Shown one piece after another: positions 17,602 through 27,054 of a DNA stretch of 64,000 nt. The position numbers were made by a program, and so were the translations under genes. The notes under the pieces are model-generated. The model was not told where the DNA came from. It ran no database searches and saw only the letters and a list, made by a program, of their open reading frames with translations. Position 1 is the stretch's first letter. The number at the start of each line of letters is the position of its first letter. This DNA comes from Candidatus Gastranaerophilales bacterium HUM_1 (GTDB taxonomy: Bacteria > Cyanobacteriota > Vampirovibrionia > Gastranaerophilales > Gastranaerophilaceae): the NCBI GenBank assembly GCA_002103105.1, contig DAAY01000004.1:100419-164418 (forward strand). Reading direction: 5' to 3'.

Positions 17602-18432
17602 ATGTCAGACGGAAAGATTATAAAAGTTATATTTTTTGGAGATATTGTCGGGAAACCAGGAAGGGTTGCTGTTCGAGATTTTTTGCAAAACAATGATACC
17701 TTCAAAAATTATGATTTTATAATTGCAAATATTGAAAATGCCTCACACGGCTTTGGATTAACAGAAAAAAATTACAAAGATTTTCTTGAATATGGAGTTA
17801 ATGCAATGACTTGCGGAAACCATATTTGGGATAAAAGAGATATTTATAACTACATCGATTCTGCGGATAAACTTTTAAGACCTATCAATTACCCACAAGG
17901 AACAAGAGGGGTTGGTAGTAGAATTTTTGATATGGGTGAATTTAAGATTGGAGTAATCAATGTTCTTGGTAGAGTGTTTATGAACTTAGTTGACTCTCCA
18001 TGGCAAATGGTTAAAGAAGAAATTGAAAGAATAAAACAAATTACACCAATCGTCGTAATTGACTTCCATGCGGAAGCAACAGCAGAAAAGATTTGTTTTG
18101 GGAAATTCTGTTCTGAACTTGGAACAAGTGCCTTTTGGGGAACGCATACCCATGTTCAAACAGCAGATGAAAGTATTATAAACGGAATGGGATACATAAC
18201 AGATGCAGGTTTTTGCGGAGCATCAGACGGTGTGATTGGTATGGATTACCAAACATCACTCGCAAGATTTTTAACAGCTATTCCTGAACGTTACGAAGTA
18301 GCAAAGGGTGAAACAACTCAGGTTAATGCCGTAGAAGTTCACATAGATTCTTCCTCTGGGAAAGCCCTTTCTATTAAAAGAATTTTTTGTAGTAGAAATA
18401 ATTTAGAAGAGGAAAGTGGAAATGAGGACTGA
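17602..18432 (+). CDS. ymdB: YmdB-family metallophosphoesterase
   Basis: A 276-residue calcineurin-like phosphoesterase of the YmdB/TIGR00282 family, which hydrolyses 2',3'-cyclic nucleotides and affects RNA turnover and multicellular behaviour in Bacillus. Metal-binding motifs are visible in order: FFGDIVGKPGR, NIENASHG, TCGNHIWD, DFHAEATAEK and GTHTHVQTAD. It directly follows rny, as in Firmicutes. The 3' end overlaps the next gene. The start has an AGGAA ribosome site. Family assignment is firm; the in vivo substrate in this organism is unknown. Confidence 0.93.
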   Translation: MSDGKIIKVIFFGDIVGKPGRVAVRDFLQNNDTFKNYDFIIANIENASHGFGLTEKNYKDFLEYGVNAMTCGNHIWDKRDIYNYIDSADKLLRPINYPQGTRGVGSRIFDMGEFKIGVINVLGRVFMNLVDSPWQMVKEEIERIKQITPIVVIDFHAEATAEKICFGKFCSELGTSAFWGTHTHVQTADESIINGMGYITDAGFCGASDGVIGMDYQTSLARFLTAIPERYEVAKGETTQVNAVEVHIDSSSGKALSIKRIFCSRNNLEEESGNED

Positions 18433-19276
18433 TTTACATATTCACACATATTTCTCTGATGGAGTTTTTTCTCCAGAGAAAATTGTGGATACGGCAATAG
18501 ACGTTGGTTTGCAAGCTATCGCTATTACCGATCACGATAATGTTTTAGCTTATGATGTCGCCCAAAAACACATCAAAGATAATCATTTAGAAGATAAAAT
18601 CGAAGTTATACGAGGAATTGAAGTTAATACCTTGTATAAAAATCACGAAGTTCATATCTTAGGATATTTTATGAATACTAAAGATAAAGACTTTGTTGAA
18701 CTTCTAAAAAATCAACAACAAGCAAGAATTAAACAAACTAAAGAAATCATCTCACTTCTTTCAAAGAAAGAAGGAATCAAAATTAAGTTTGAAGATATTA
18801 AAAAACTTGTAGCTGAGGGTGGAAGTATAGGACGTCCACACATTGCAAAAGCTATAACTAATGCTGGCGGAACAAACAACGTTATGGATGCTTATGCAAA
18901 GTATATCCATGATGATTCACCAGTTTATGTTCAAAGAAAAACAGTAACCCCTTTTGATGCAGTAGAAATAATCTACGATGCAGGAGGAGTACCAGTAATT
19001 GCACATCCACATGATTTGGAAATTGCAGAACCATTGATTAAAGAACTTATGAACTATGGGCTTAGAGGAATCGAAGCTTATCATAGAAAACATTCACCAG
19101 CTTGTGTTGAATATTTTTCTTCAATGGCTGAAAACCTAGGGCTAATTGTTACTGGAGGATCAGATTTTCACGCTCCAAATATTATGAATGGACAAATTAT
19201 TCTTGGAAAAAACTTCGTTCCAGAATGGGTATATGAAAAACTTGTAGCAGAGAAAAAAAGAATTGATATGGCGTAA
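18422..19276 (+). CDS. PHP-domain phosphoesterase (YciV/RNase AM-like)
   Basis: A 284-residue PHP phosphoesterase. Metal ligands are in DLHIHTYFSDG, ITDHDN, GRPHIAKA, AHPHDLE and GGSDFHA, the arrangement of the YciV/TrpH group that hydrolyses 3',5'-bisphosphonucleosides or trims RNA 5' ends. I prefer ATG 18422 (MRTDLHIH) to the upstream GTG 18416, because the family begins directly with this strand and GAGG lies at a good distance. It overlaps the ymdB end by 11 nt, giving an RNA-metabolism run rny-ymdB-php. The precise substrate is inferred from the family. Confidence 0.87.
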   Translation: MRTDLHIHTYFSDGVFSPEKIVDTAIDVGLQAIAITDHDNVLAYDVAQKHIKDNHLEDKIEVIRGIEVNTLYKNHEVHILGYFMNTKDKDFVELLKNQQQARIKQTKEIISLLSKKEGIKIKFEDIKKLVAEGGSIGRPHIAKAITNAGGTNNVMDAYAKYIHDDSPVYVQRKTVTPFDAVEIIYDAGGVPVIAHPHDLEIAEPLIKELMNYGLRGIEAYHRKHSPACVEYFSSMAENLGLIVTGGSDFHAPNIMNGQIILGKNFVPEWVYEKLVAEKKRIDMA

Positions 19277-19282
19277 GGAATC

Positions 19283-19921
19283 ATGAAAAAACGATTTTGG
19301 AAAATTGAATATTCAATAACAATTTTTGTTATTTTTGCAATTATACTTTTATTGTTACCGTCATCTTTTATTTCTTCAAAAGAAGCTGCTTATATCCACA
19401 AATGGAACGAAACTTACAATAAAGTTGATTATATGTTCACGGCAATGACTGCACAAGCAAGCGAAAACATTGTCAAAGGTTTTCACCGAGCAAAAACAAA
19501 CGAAGAAAGAGAACAACTAATGATAACATTAGTAAAACCTTATCTTCGAATTCAGGAAGAAGATGCCTTGAAAACAAAATATAAACAATATTACATGAAT
19601 GGAAACAAAGTTAATCCTAAGGATCAGTTCTATTTTGATAAATTATACAATTCCAACAATGGACAAATTATTGGAATTAAAGATATTAAAGACGAAGATA
19701 TATACCATCCTGGATTTTTAATGCTGTTTGATATGAACGGATTGAAAGGACCCAATACTTGGGGGAAAGACATTTATGGAATAAATATTTTTGTAGATGG
19801 GAAAATTACTCCAATAGGCTCAGGATGGAGCATTGATGATGTAAAAAAAGACTGTTCTGAAACAGGAACAGGAGTTTCTTGCTCATATTATTACAGAATA
19901 GGCGGAGAATTTAATGAATAA
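19283..19921 (+). CDS. Pilin-domain protein with an uncleaved N-terminal anchor
   Basis: A 212-residue protein with a single N-terminal membrane helix (about 11-32, SITIFVIFAIILLLL) and an extracytoplasmic remainder. The C-terminal part has DMNGLKGPNTWGKDIYG followed by DGKITPIGSG and a Cys pair near SCSYYYR. The same block (D-x-N-G-x-x-x-P-N-x-x-GKD) ends the two true prepilins at 26282 and 33527, so this looks like a pilin-type globular domain. It lacks the GFTLAE prepilin leader and so should not be cut by PilD. It starts 7 nt after the PHP gene with an AAGGA site. Function unknown; a minor pseudopilin or anchored variant is possible. Confidence 0.65.
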   Translation: MKKRFWKIEYSITIFVIFAIILLLLPSSFISSKEAAYIHKWNETYNKVDYMFTAMTAQASENIVKGFHRAKTNEEREQLMITLVKPYLRIQEEDALKTKYKQYYMNGNKVNPKDQFYFDKLYNSNNGQIIGIKDIKDEDIYHPGFLMLFDMNGLKGPNTWGKDIYGINIFVDGKITPIGSGWSIDDVKKDCSETGTGVSCSYYYRIGGEFNE

Positions 19922-20510
19922 TAATATAAAAAGCGTTTGTGTTTTTGCATCCTCTTCAAATTTTCTTGATGAGAAATACTATGAGGATGCGAAAGAACTT
20001 GGAAAACTTTTAGGTCAAAACAATTATGACATCGTATATGGAGGTAGCAATCTCGGATTGATGTGGGCTTGTGCTTCTCAAGTGAAAGAACACGGAGGAA
20101 AAATCTCTGGAGTTATGCCTGAAAAACTTCATAATTTGGGCGTATTTACTGAAGGTTGCGATGAATTTATCATAACTGCAGGAATGAGAGAACGCAAAGC
20201 AAAAATTGATGAGATTTCCGAAGCGGTTATAGCTCTTGCTGGAGGTTTTGGAACATTGGAAGAACTATCAGAAATGATTGTTCAAAAACAATTGGGGTAT
20301 AACAAAAAGCCTATCATTATTTTAAATACAAATGGTTTTTACAATAAACTTAACGAATTTTTTGAAGAAATTATTGAACAAAAATTTGCAAATAAAAATA
20401 TGAGAAAAATATACTTCATTGCTCAAACTCCAACTGAAGCAATTGAATATCTAAAAAACTATGAACCATCAGTTCTAGATGTAGATAAAAACGCAATTTA
20501 CGCAAGATAA
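19914..20510 (+). CDS. LOG-family nucleotide phosphoribohydrolase-like protein
   Basis: A 198-residue Rossmann-fold protein of the LOG ('lysine decarboxylase-like') family, whose characterised members release bases from nucleoside 5'-monophosphates. The VYGGSNLGLMW loop (41-51), MRERK (91-95) and LAGGFGTLEE (108-117) match the family. The usual PGGxGTxxE is AGGFGTLEE here, so Pro is replaced by Ala while the catalytic Arg and Glu are kept. The start overlaps the previous gene by 8 nt, and the gene ends the rny operon before a strong terminator. Confidence 0.88.
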   Translation: MNNNIKSVCVFASSSNFLDEKYYEDAKELGKLLGQNNYDIVYGGSNLGLMWACASQVKEHGGKISGVMPEKLHNLGVFTEGCDEFIITAGMRERKAKIDEISEAVIALAGGFGTLEELSEMIVQKQLGYNKKPIIILNTNGFYNKLNEFFEEIIEQKFANKNMRKIYFIAQTPTEAIEYLKNYEPSVLDVDKNAIYAR

Positions 20511-20517
20511 AAACTAA

Positions 20518-20548
20518 AAGAGGCCTAATTTTTCTTAGACCTCTTTTT
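20518..20548 (+). terminator. Intrinsic terminator after the LOG gene
   Basis: AAGAGGCCTAA (20518-20528) pairs with TTAGACCTCTT (20535-20545) with one C-A mismatch, followed by TTTTT. It sits between convergent genes and may also serve the minus-strand gene at 20571. Confidence 0.8.
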
Positions 20549-20570
20549 AATAATATATTATAAATTGTTA

Positions 20571-21194
20571 TCAACTATTTATTAAATCATCTATTGATTT
20601 TTGTAAAGCTGAAGTGTCCGAATCCAATTTATTTTTCGCTACTGATTCAGCATTTTTTTGAAGTCTCTTTGCGGATACTTTTTTTGATTTTTCAGCTAAT
20701 TCTGATTGAATTCTTTCATCTGCCAATTTTATATGAGAATCAAGCAAACCTCCAGAATATTTTGAACCGAGTTTTTGTTCAGGTAAAATTGCAGTGATTA
20801 AACTTTTCGTACTTTCTTCTAAACTTTCAGGACAAGAATACTTATTTCCCCAAGCATAAATAACAACTTTGTCATCAGATTTGCCCAAAACATTCTCGAA
20901 AAATTTACGAACTTTACTTTTTGCTAGGTTTTCAAAAAAGATATTTACGGAACTTTGCACACAATCATTCCCCTGCTTTATAGCATGAAAAACAATATCT
21001 ACATTATATTTTTTACAAAAATCCATTGCAACTGGATTTTTTTTAAATGCTTGAACAAGGCCATTAGCAAATTCTGGATATTTTTTGTACAATCCCTCGC
21101 ATTTTACACTTTTGATTGAAGTAAAATTTGGATTAATCGAATTTTTATTATTAAAATTTTCATATTGTGATGAAGTTACTCGTTGAATTTGCAT
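20571..21194 (-). CDS. Hypothetical protein, 207 residues
   Basis: Not recognised. I place the start at the ATG at 21194 (MQIQRVTSS) because a GGAG ribosome site lies directly upstream; a longer frame exists to 21266 but has no such site. There is no signal peptide or membrane helix. The N terminus has NPNFTSIKSV, similar in style to the N termini of other lineage-specific proteins here. The remainder is Lys-rich and mostly helical, with a Cys at about residue 80 and another in KYSCPES, and the last about 60 residues look like a coiled coil. Function unknown. Confidence 0.65.
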   Translation of the reverse strand: MQIQRVTSSQYENFNNKNSINPNFTSIKSVKCEGLYKKYPEFANGLVQAFKKNPVAMDFCKKYNVDIVFHAIKQGNDCVQSSVNIFFENLAKSKVRKFFENVLGKSDDKVVIYAWGNKYSCPESLEESTKSLITAILPEQKLGSKYSGGLLDSHIKLADERIQSELAEKSKKVSAKRLQKNAESVAKNKLDSDTSALQKSIDDLINS

Positions 21195-21327
21195 TGATAA
21201 TCTCCTATATTTTATATCCGTTTTTAGAGTAAAACCTGTAAATATTTTTTTTGCTACTTTCGGCAATTTATTAGCAATATTTAGGCATTTGTGGTAGAAT
21301 TATCTCAAATAAGGAGATAGTATAACA

Positions 21328-22773
21328 ATGGATCAAGAACTAAGAGACAAATACGAAGTCGTGATAGGCTTGGAAGTCCACGCACAATTAAAAACAAAAT
21401 CAAAAATATTTGCACCTGATAAAAATGAATTCGGACAAGAACCAAACTCTTTAACAAGTCCAATTACATTAGGAATGCCAGGAGTTTTACCAGTATTAAA
21501 CAAAGAATGTGTTAATATGGGTATCTTAACAGGTTTAGCACTAAATTGCGAAATTCCTTCTCGTTGCAAATTTGACAGAAAACAATATTTTTATCCAGAC
21601 CTTCCAAAAGGTTATCAAATTTCACAATATGATGAACCAATTTGTGTAAATGGTCACTTAGATATTAACGGAAAAAGAATCGGTATTACAAGAGCTCACT
21701 TAGAAGAAGATGCAGGCAAACTTGTTCACGCAGGAGCGAATGGACTTGCAGGCTCAACATATTCTCTTGTTGACTTGAACAGAGCGGGAACTCCATTATT
21801 AGAAATCGTGTCTGAGCCAGATATGAGAAGTTCAGAAGAAGCTAAAAACTACATGGAAGAACTCAGAAACATCGTTAGATATATTGGAGTTTGCGATGGA
21901 AACTTAGAAGAAGGATCAATGAGATGTGACGCAAACATTTCAATTATGCCAAAAGGCTCAAAAGAATTCGGAACTCGTGCAGAAATCAAAAACGTAAACT
22001 CATTTGCAGCATTACAAAGAGCAATTGAATACGAAATCGAAAGACAAATTGAAATCGTTGAAGAAGGCGGTCAAGTTGTTCAAGAAACAAGATTGTGGGA
22101 CGATAATGCTCGTGAAACTCGTTCAATGAGAGGTAAAGAAGATGCTCACGATTACAGATATTTCCCAGAACCTGATTTGATGCCATTAGAAATCTCTAGA
22201 GAATGGGTTGAAAAAATCAAATCAGAAATGCCAGAATTACCTAGTCAAAAACGTGCAAGATACCAAGAAATTGGTCTTAGCGAATATGATGCTAGTGTAA
22301 TTGTTGAACAAATGGGCTTGGCTCTTTTCTTTGATAAAGTTCTTGAACTTGGAGCTAATCCTAAAACAGCAGTTAACTTTATTATGGGTGAAATTGCTGC
22401 ATTCTTAAAAGAAGACCATATTGAAATCACTGATACAAAATTAACTCCAGAAAATTTAGCTGAGTTAATTGCGTTAATTGAAAAAGGAACAATTTCAAAT
22501 AACATCGGTAAACAAATCATTATTGAAATGTTAAAAGAAGGAACAAAAGCATCTGTTATCGTTGAAAAGAAAGGCTTGAGCCAAATTTCAGATGAAGGAG
22601 CTATTAAAGAACTTGTTCAAAAAGTTGTTGATGCTCATCCAAATGAAGTTGAAGCTTATAAAAACGGTAAAACAAACCTATTAGGATTCTTCGTAGGTCA
22701 AATTATGAAAGAAACTAAAGGTAGAGCTAACCCTAAAACAGTTAACCAATTGCTTAGAGAAATTATTGGCTAA
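21328..22773 (+). CDS. gatB: Asp-tRNA(Asn)/Glu-tRNA(Gln) amidotransferase subunit B
   Basis: The tRNA-binding and kinase subunit of GatCAB, which converts Glu-tRNA(Gln) and/or Asp-tRNA(Asn) to the amide. It has 481 residues, full length. Visible are VIGLEVHAQLKTKSKIF at the start, LEEDAGKLVH, SMRCDANISIMPKG, EIKNVNSF, HDYRYFPEPDL and the C-terminal helical YqeY-like domain. A promoter-like TAGAAT (21293-21298) and an AAGGAG site precede the ATG. gatC lies 34 kb away at 56478 and gatA is not in the window, so the subunits are unlinked, as in cyanobacteria. Confidence 0.97.
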   Translation: MDQELRDKYEVVIGLEVHAQLKTKSKIFAPDKNEFGQEPNSLTSPITLGMPGVLPVLNKECVNMGILTGLALNCEIPSRCKFDRKQYFYPDLPKGYQISQYDEPICVNGHLDINGKRIGITRAHLEEDAGKLVHAGANGLAGSTYSLVDLNRAGTPLLEIVSEPDMRSSEEAKNYMEELRNIVRYIGVCDGNLEEGSMRCDANISIMPKGSKEFGTRAEIKNVNSFAALQRAIEYEIERQIEIVEEGGQVVQETRLWDDNARETRSMRGKEDAHDYRYFPEPDLMPLEISREWVEKIKSEMPELPSQKRARYQEIGLSEYDASVIVEQMGLALFFDKVLELGANPKTAVNFIMGEIAAFLKEDHIEITDTKLTPENLAELIALIEKGTISNNIGKQIIIEMLKEGTKASVIVEKKGLSQISDEGAIKELVQKVVDAHPNEVEAYKNGKTNLLGFFVGQIMKETKGRANPKTVNQLLREIIG

Positions 22774-22792
22774 TAAATAGAGTAAATACAAA

Positions 22793-22822
22793 AAAAGGTC
22801 ATAGTTCTCTATGGCCTTTTTA
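22793..22822 (+). terminator. Intrinsic terminator after gatB
   Basis: AAAAGGTCATAG (22793-22804) and CTATGGCCTTTT (22809-22820) form a stem with one T-G pair and a 4-nt loop, followed by T residues. Confidence 0.8.
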
Positions 22823-22841
22823 ATTAAAAAAGGAAGAGAAA

Positions 22842-23906
22842 ATGCTTTTTAATTTTAGAAAAAAAAGAAGTTGCATGGAACGAGAAATTTTAGAACAATC
22901 AGAAATTTCACAAAGAATTATTGATGCTTACGTATCTTCTGACGGAAATATTTCTATTGATTTACCACAAAATATAAATAGAATTATTCTCGTTGCAAGT
23001 GGATCATCATACCATTGTGCAAGATACGCAGCAGAACTATTTGGAACAATCTCTAAAATCGAAGCTAGTGCTGTATATTCAAGTGAATTTTTACTAGAAA
23101 ATACAATTGCTCATGATGAAAACATACTATACATTTTCATAACTCAATCTGGTGAAACAACAGATACAAATAGTGCGTTAGAAAAAGCTAAAGAACATGG
23201 AGTAAAAACTCTTTGTATCACCAACAAGGAAAATTCAACTATCTGGAACGCATCTGATTACAAAATTGCTTGCCTTGCGGGAGAAGAAAAAAGCATTGCA
23301 GCAACAAAATCTTTCACATCGCAACTGCTATGCTCAACACTTTTAGCTCTAAAATTTGCTCAAAACAATGGAATTGATGTTTATGACTATGTCCTAGATT
23401 TAAAGACAATTCCTTCATACATAAATAAAACGTTTGAATTAAAACCAAAAATAAAACAACTTGCAAGATTTTTATCTAAATTCAAAAATATAATTATGAC
23501 AGCCGATGGCCAGTCTTATGCTCTTGCAAAAGAAGCATCTTTAAAAATCAAAGAAACATCCTATATTAGTACAACTTCTGCGATTTTGGGAGAATTTATG
23601 CACGGACACGTTGCTGTTCTCAATAATAAAAATGCCGTTCTTGTTTATATCTTGAATGATGATTTAACATATACGGCAACAAAAAATCTTAATAAAATTA
23701 AAGAAAGCTACAATCCACCAATTTGTGTAATCGGGAACAGAACAAACCAAGTTAAATCTACGTATAATATTAATATTGATTGCGAAAAACCAATTGTAAA
23801 AACGTTCTGTATTGCAATTATTATACAGCTTTTAGCATTGCAAATTGCATTGAGAATGCACCGAAACGTAGATAAACCACATGGTTTGAATAAGGTTGTA
23901 AAATAA
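22842..23906 (+). CDS. Double-SIS-domain sugar isomerase (GlmS isomerase-like, no glutaminase domain)
   Basis: A 354-residue protein resembling only the isomerase half of glucosamine-6-phosphate synthase. CMEREILEQ matches the start of the GlmS isomerase domain. SIS1 has VASGSSYHCARYAAEL, TQSGETTDTNSAL and AATKSFTSQLL; SIS2 has TADGQSYALAKEASLKIKETSY and GEFMHGHVAVL. No N-terminal Cys-glutaminase domain is present, as in AgaS/FrlB-type deaminases and isomerases. The substrate is probably an amino-sugar phosphate. It follows the gatB terminator with its own AGGA site and is not in an obvious sugar operon. Confidence 0.82.
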   Translation: MLFNFRKKRSCMEREILEQSEISQRIIDAYVSSDGNISIDLPQNINRIILVASGSSYHCARYAAELFGTISKIEASAVYSSEFLLENTIAHDENILYIFITQSGETTDTNSALEKAKEHGVKTLCITNKENSTIWNASDYKIACLAGEEKSIAATKSFTSQLLCSTLLALKFAQNNGIDVYDYVLDLKTIPSYINKTFELKPKIKQLARFLSKFKNIIMTADGQSYALAKEASLKIKETSYISTTSAILGEFMHGHVAVLNNKNAVLVYILNDDLTYTATKNLNKIKESYNPPICVIGNRTNQVKSTYNINIDCEKPIVKTFCIAIIIQLLALQIALRMHRNVDKPHGLNKVVK

Positions 23907-24035
23907 GGAAGTATTGGACTTCCGAGTTACATGACACTACGGTTTTGCTTAAGTCTAATTGAACACATGAATCTTTAAACATGACTTCATGTCGTTTCGT
24001 TCACTGTTCCTGATGTTCAGTGTGACAGTTGAGTG
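23907..24035. other. Intergenic region with small inverted repeats
   Basis: About 130 bp without a gene. GGAAGT-attgg-ACTTCC (23907-23923) forms a small hairpin just past the SIS gene stop, and further on CACTG and CAGTG can pair. There is no T tract. It may be a degenerate interspersed repeat. Confidence 0.3.
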
Positions 24036-24410
24036 TTATTTTACCTGAATATTCTCTGGGGTTATCATAAAAGTTGTCCCTAATCCCGTTTTATTAGGAA
24101 TAAATTCGACAGGAACAACTACATTTCGACCACAGGCATTAACCACCCAATCTTCTTTCCATTTACTACTGGCATATCGTTTTCCTTGATATACTTTGTT
24201 ATATTCAGGTTTTGACTTTAATATCGTATTAGTAATATTAAAATTAGAGCAATTAGATTTCAATACAAAAGAAGATGCTGCATATACTGTACCAATTGTA
24301 TCTGCTTGCAATTTTGTATCAGCAATAGATGAACCTGGAAGCCTACCGTCATTTGCGAATACAGAAAGTCCTAATAGTATCATTGTTGAAATTACAACAT
24401 ATTTTTTCAT
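24036..24410 (-). CDS. Small secreted protein of unknown function
   Basis: Not recognised by name. It has 124 residues with a typical Sec signal peptide (MKKYVVISTMILLGLSVFA, cut near residue 19). The mature part has two cysteines (54 and 93), probably a disulfide. The C-terminal stretch KWKEDWVVNACGRNVVVPV followed by FIPNKTGLGTTF resembles a small family of periplasmic beta-rich proteins with a W-x-V-x-x-C-G core. It is monocistronic, with an AAGGGG ribosome site. Periplasmic or outer-surface location is inferred. Confidence 0.7.
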   Translation of the reverse strand: MKKYVVISTMILLGLSVFANDGRLPGSSIADTKLQADTIGTVYAASSFVLKSNCSNFNITNTILKSKPEYNKVYQGKRYASSKWKEDWVVNACGRNVVVPVEFIPNKTGLGTTFMITPENIQVK

Positions 24411-24463
24411 AAGATAAACCCCTTTTAAAAAATGATGAACAGACGAATAATATCATATTATGC

Positions 24464-24498
24464 AAAATCGGTCAAGATTAAATATCTTGACCGATTTT
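24464..24498 (-). terminator. Bidirectional terminator after gapA
   Basis: AAAATCGGTCAAGAT (24464-24478) and ATCTTGACCGATTTT (24484-24498) are a perfect 15-bp inverted repeat with a 5-nt loop and T-rich flanks on the minus strand. Confidence 0.8.
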
Positions 24499-24523
24499 GT
24501 AATTTCCAAAATTATAAAATCAA

Positions 24524-25934
<1,411 letters not shown>

Positions 25935-26147
25935 TTACTCATCAATTTTTTCGAATTTTATATCATAACCCAAGACTTTAGCAAAAAATTTCATCTCATC
26001 ATATTTTATTGAATTACGAGCCAACTTTTGAGAAATACCGAAAACAGTATATTTCTTGCCAGATTGCTCACTTGCCAATCTAGCAAACTCCGTTATCGTT
26101 AATTTTTCTTTTATCAATAAAATTCTAAAGTCTTCATTTACACTCAT
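25935..26147 (-). CDS. Small XRE-type helix-turn-helix protein
   Basis: A 70-residue protein starting at ATG 26147 (MSVNEDFR). A longer frame extends to 26219, but ATG 26147 lies exactly 6 nt behind a TATAAT on the minus strand, which fixes the likely start. FRILLIKEKLTITEFARLA followed by FGISQKLARNSIKYDEMKFFAKVLGY fits a cro/C1-type helix-turn-helix, similar to short phage- and plasmid-type regulators. No effector domain. The following 235 nt up to a terminator are noncoding. A role as repressor of its own or a neighbouring promoter is plausible. Confidence 0.7.
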   Translation of the reverse strand: MSVNEDFRILLIKEKLTITEFARLASEQSGKKYTVFGISQKLARNSIKYDEMKFFAKVLGYDIKFEKIDE

Positions 26148-26153
26148 AACTAA

Positions 26154-26159
26154 ATTATA
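26154..26159 (-). promoter_or_regulatory. -10 element for the leaderless XRE gene
   Basis: TATAAT on the minus strand is separated from ATG 26147 by TTAGTT, 6 nt, so the start codon is the predicted +1. No ribosome site is present. Confidence 0.6.
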
Positions 26160-26281
26160 TATTTTTGGAATTATATTGACATCTTTTTGATTACATGTCA
26201 TAAATATTATTATTTGCAATAAATTTTTATTGTTTATAATAAATGTTTAATAATATTACTTTACAAATAGAAGGAGATTTT

Positions 26282-27013
26282 ATGGTTTCAAATGACAGAA
26301 AGGCAAAATATTTAGCCTTCACTCTTGCAGAAGTTCTTATAACTTTAGGAATAATCGGAGTTGTAGCAGCAATGACAATACCTACATTAATCTCCAAAAC
26401 TCAGAAAAAAGAAGCCGTAACTCGGTTAAAAGGGGCGTATTCTCAAATAGCACAAGCAATTAGGATGTCAGAAGCAGATAATGGCGATATATCAAATTGG
26501 GATTTTTCAGATATTAACTGGTTCGAAACATATTTAATCAACTACATAAAATATCAAAAGGTTAGTTTTAAAGATGTTTCCAATGAAAAAGCCATTCCAT
26601 ACAAACAAATATCTGGGAATAGAGAAACTGGTCTTGCATTAGTTCGACCAGGATTTGGCGGAAGTAAGGTATATACATTATTAAATGGAGTTGACATTAT
26701 TGCAGGAGGAGATGGCAACGTGTCAGAGGGTCGCCGAGGATTTATTATTGATACTAATGGAGTAAACTCAAAACCAAATCAATTTGGGAAAGACACTTTT
26801 TATCTAGTCCTTGATTCTGAACATGGGTTATATCCTATGGGAAGATGGAAAACTACAGAATGCACACCACCAGCAGATGGCAATCCTGATAGAAATTGGT
26901 ATAAAAACACAAGTTGCTATAATTATGGATGTAACAAAAATGGAAGAGGAATGTATTGTGCAGGTTTAATCATTGCAGATGGATGGACAATAGCAAATGA
27001 TTACCCTTGGTAA
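26282..27013 (+). CDS. Type IV prepilin-like protein (Ala at -1)
   Basis: A 243-residue prepilin. ATG 26282 has AAGGAG 5 nt upstream; an earlier in-frame ATG at 26243 does not. The leader MVSNDRKAKYLA is followed by FTLAEVLITLGIIGVVAAMT, with Glu at mature position 5, the hallmark of class III signal peptides cut by PilD. The residue before the cut is Ala instead of the usual Gly. The globular part has the block DTNGVNSKPNQFGKDTF and a Cys-rich C terminus (four Cys). It could be a major or minor pilin or a pseudopilin. It is monocistronic. Confidence 0.85.
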   Translation: MVSNDRKAKYLAFTLAEVLITLGIIGVVAAMTIPTLISKTQKKEAVTRLKGAYSQIAQAIRMSEADNGDISNWDFSDINWFETYLINYIKYQKVSFKDVSNEKAIPYKQISGNRETGLALVRPGFGGSKVYTLLNGVDIIAGGDGNVSEGRRGFIIDTNGVNSKPNQFGKDTFYLVLDSEHGLYPMGRWKTTECTPPADGNPDRNWYKNTSCYNYGCNKNGRGMYCAGLIIADGWTIANDYPW

Positions 27014-27020
27014 TAAATTT

Positions 27021-27048
27021 TTGTATATTTTTCCCTTTGTAGTAGAAT
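27021..27048 (+). promoter_or_regulatory. Promoter of tsaD, leaderless spacing
   Basis: TTGTAT (27021-27026) and TAGAAT (27043-27048) are 16 nt apart. The -10 ends exactly 6 nt before ATG 27055. No Shine-Dalgarno sequence is present. Confidence 0.6.
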
Positions 27049-27054
27049 AATGTT

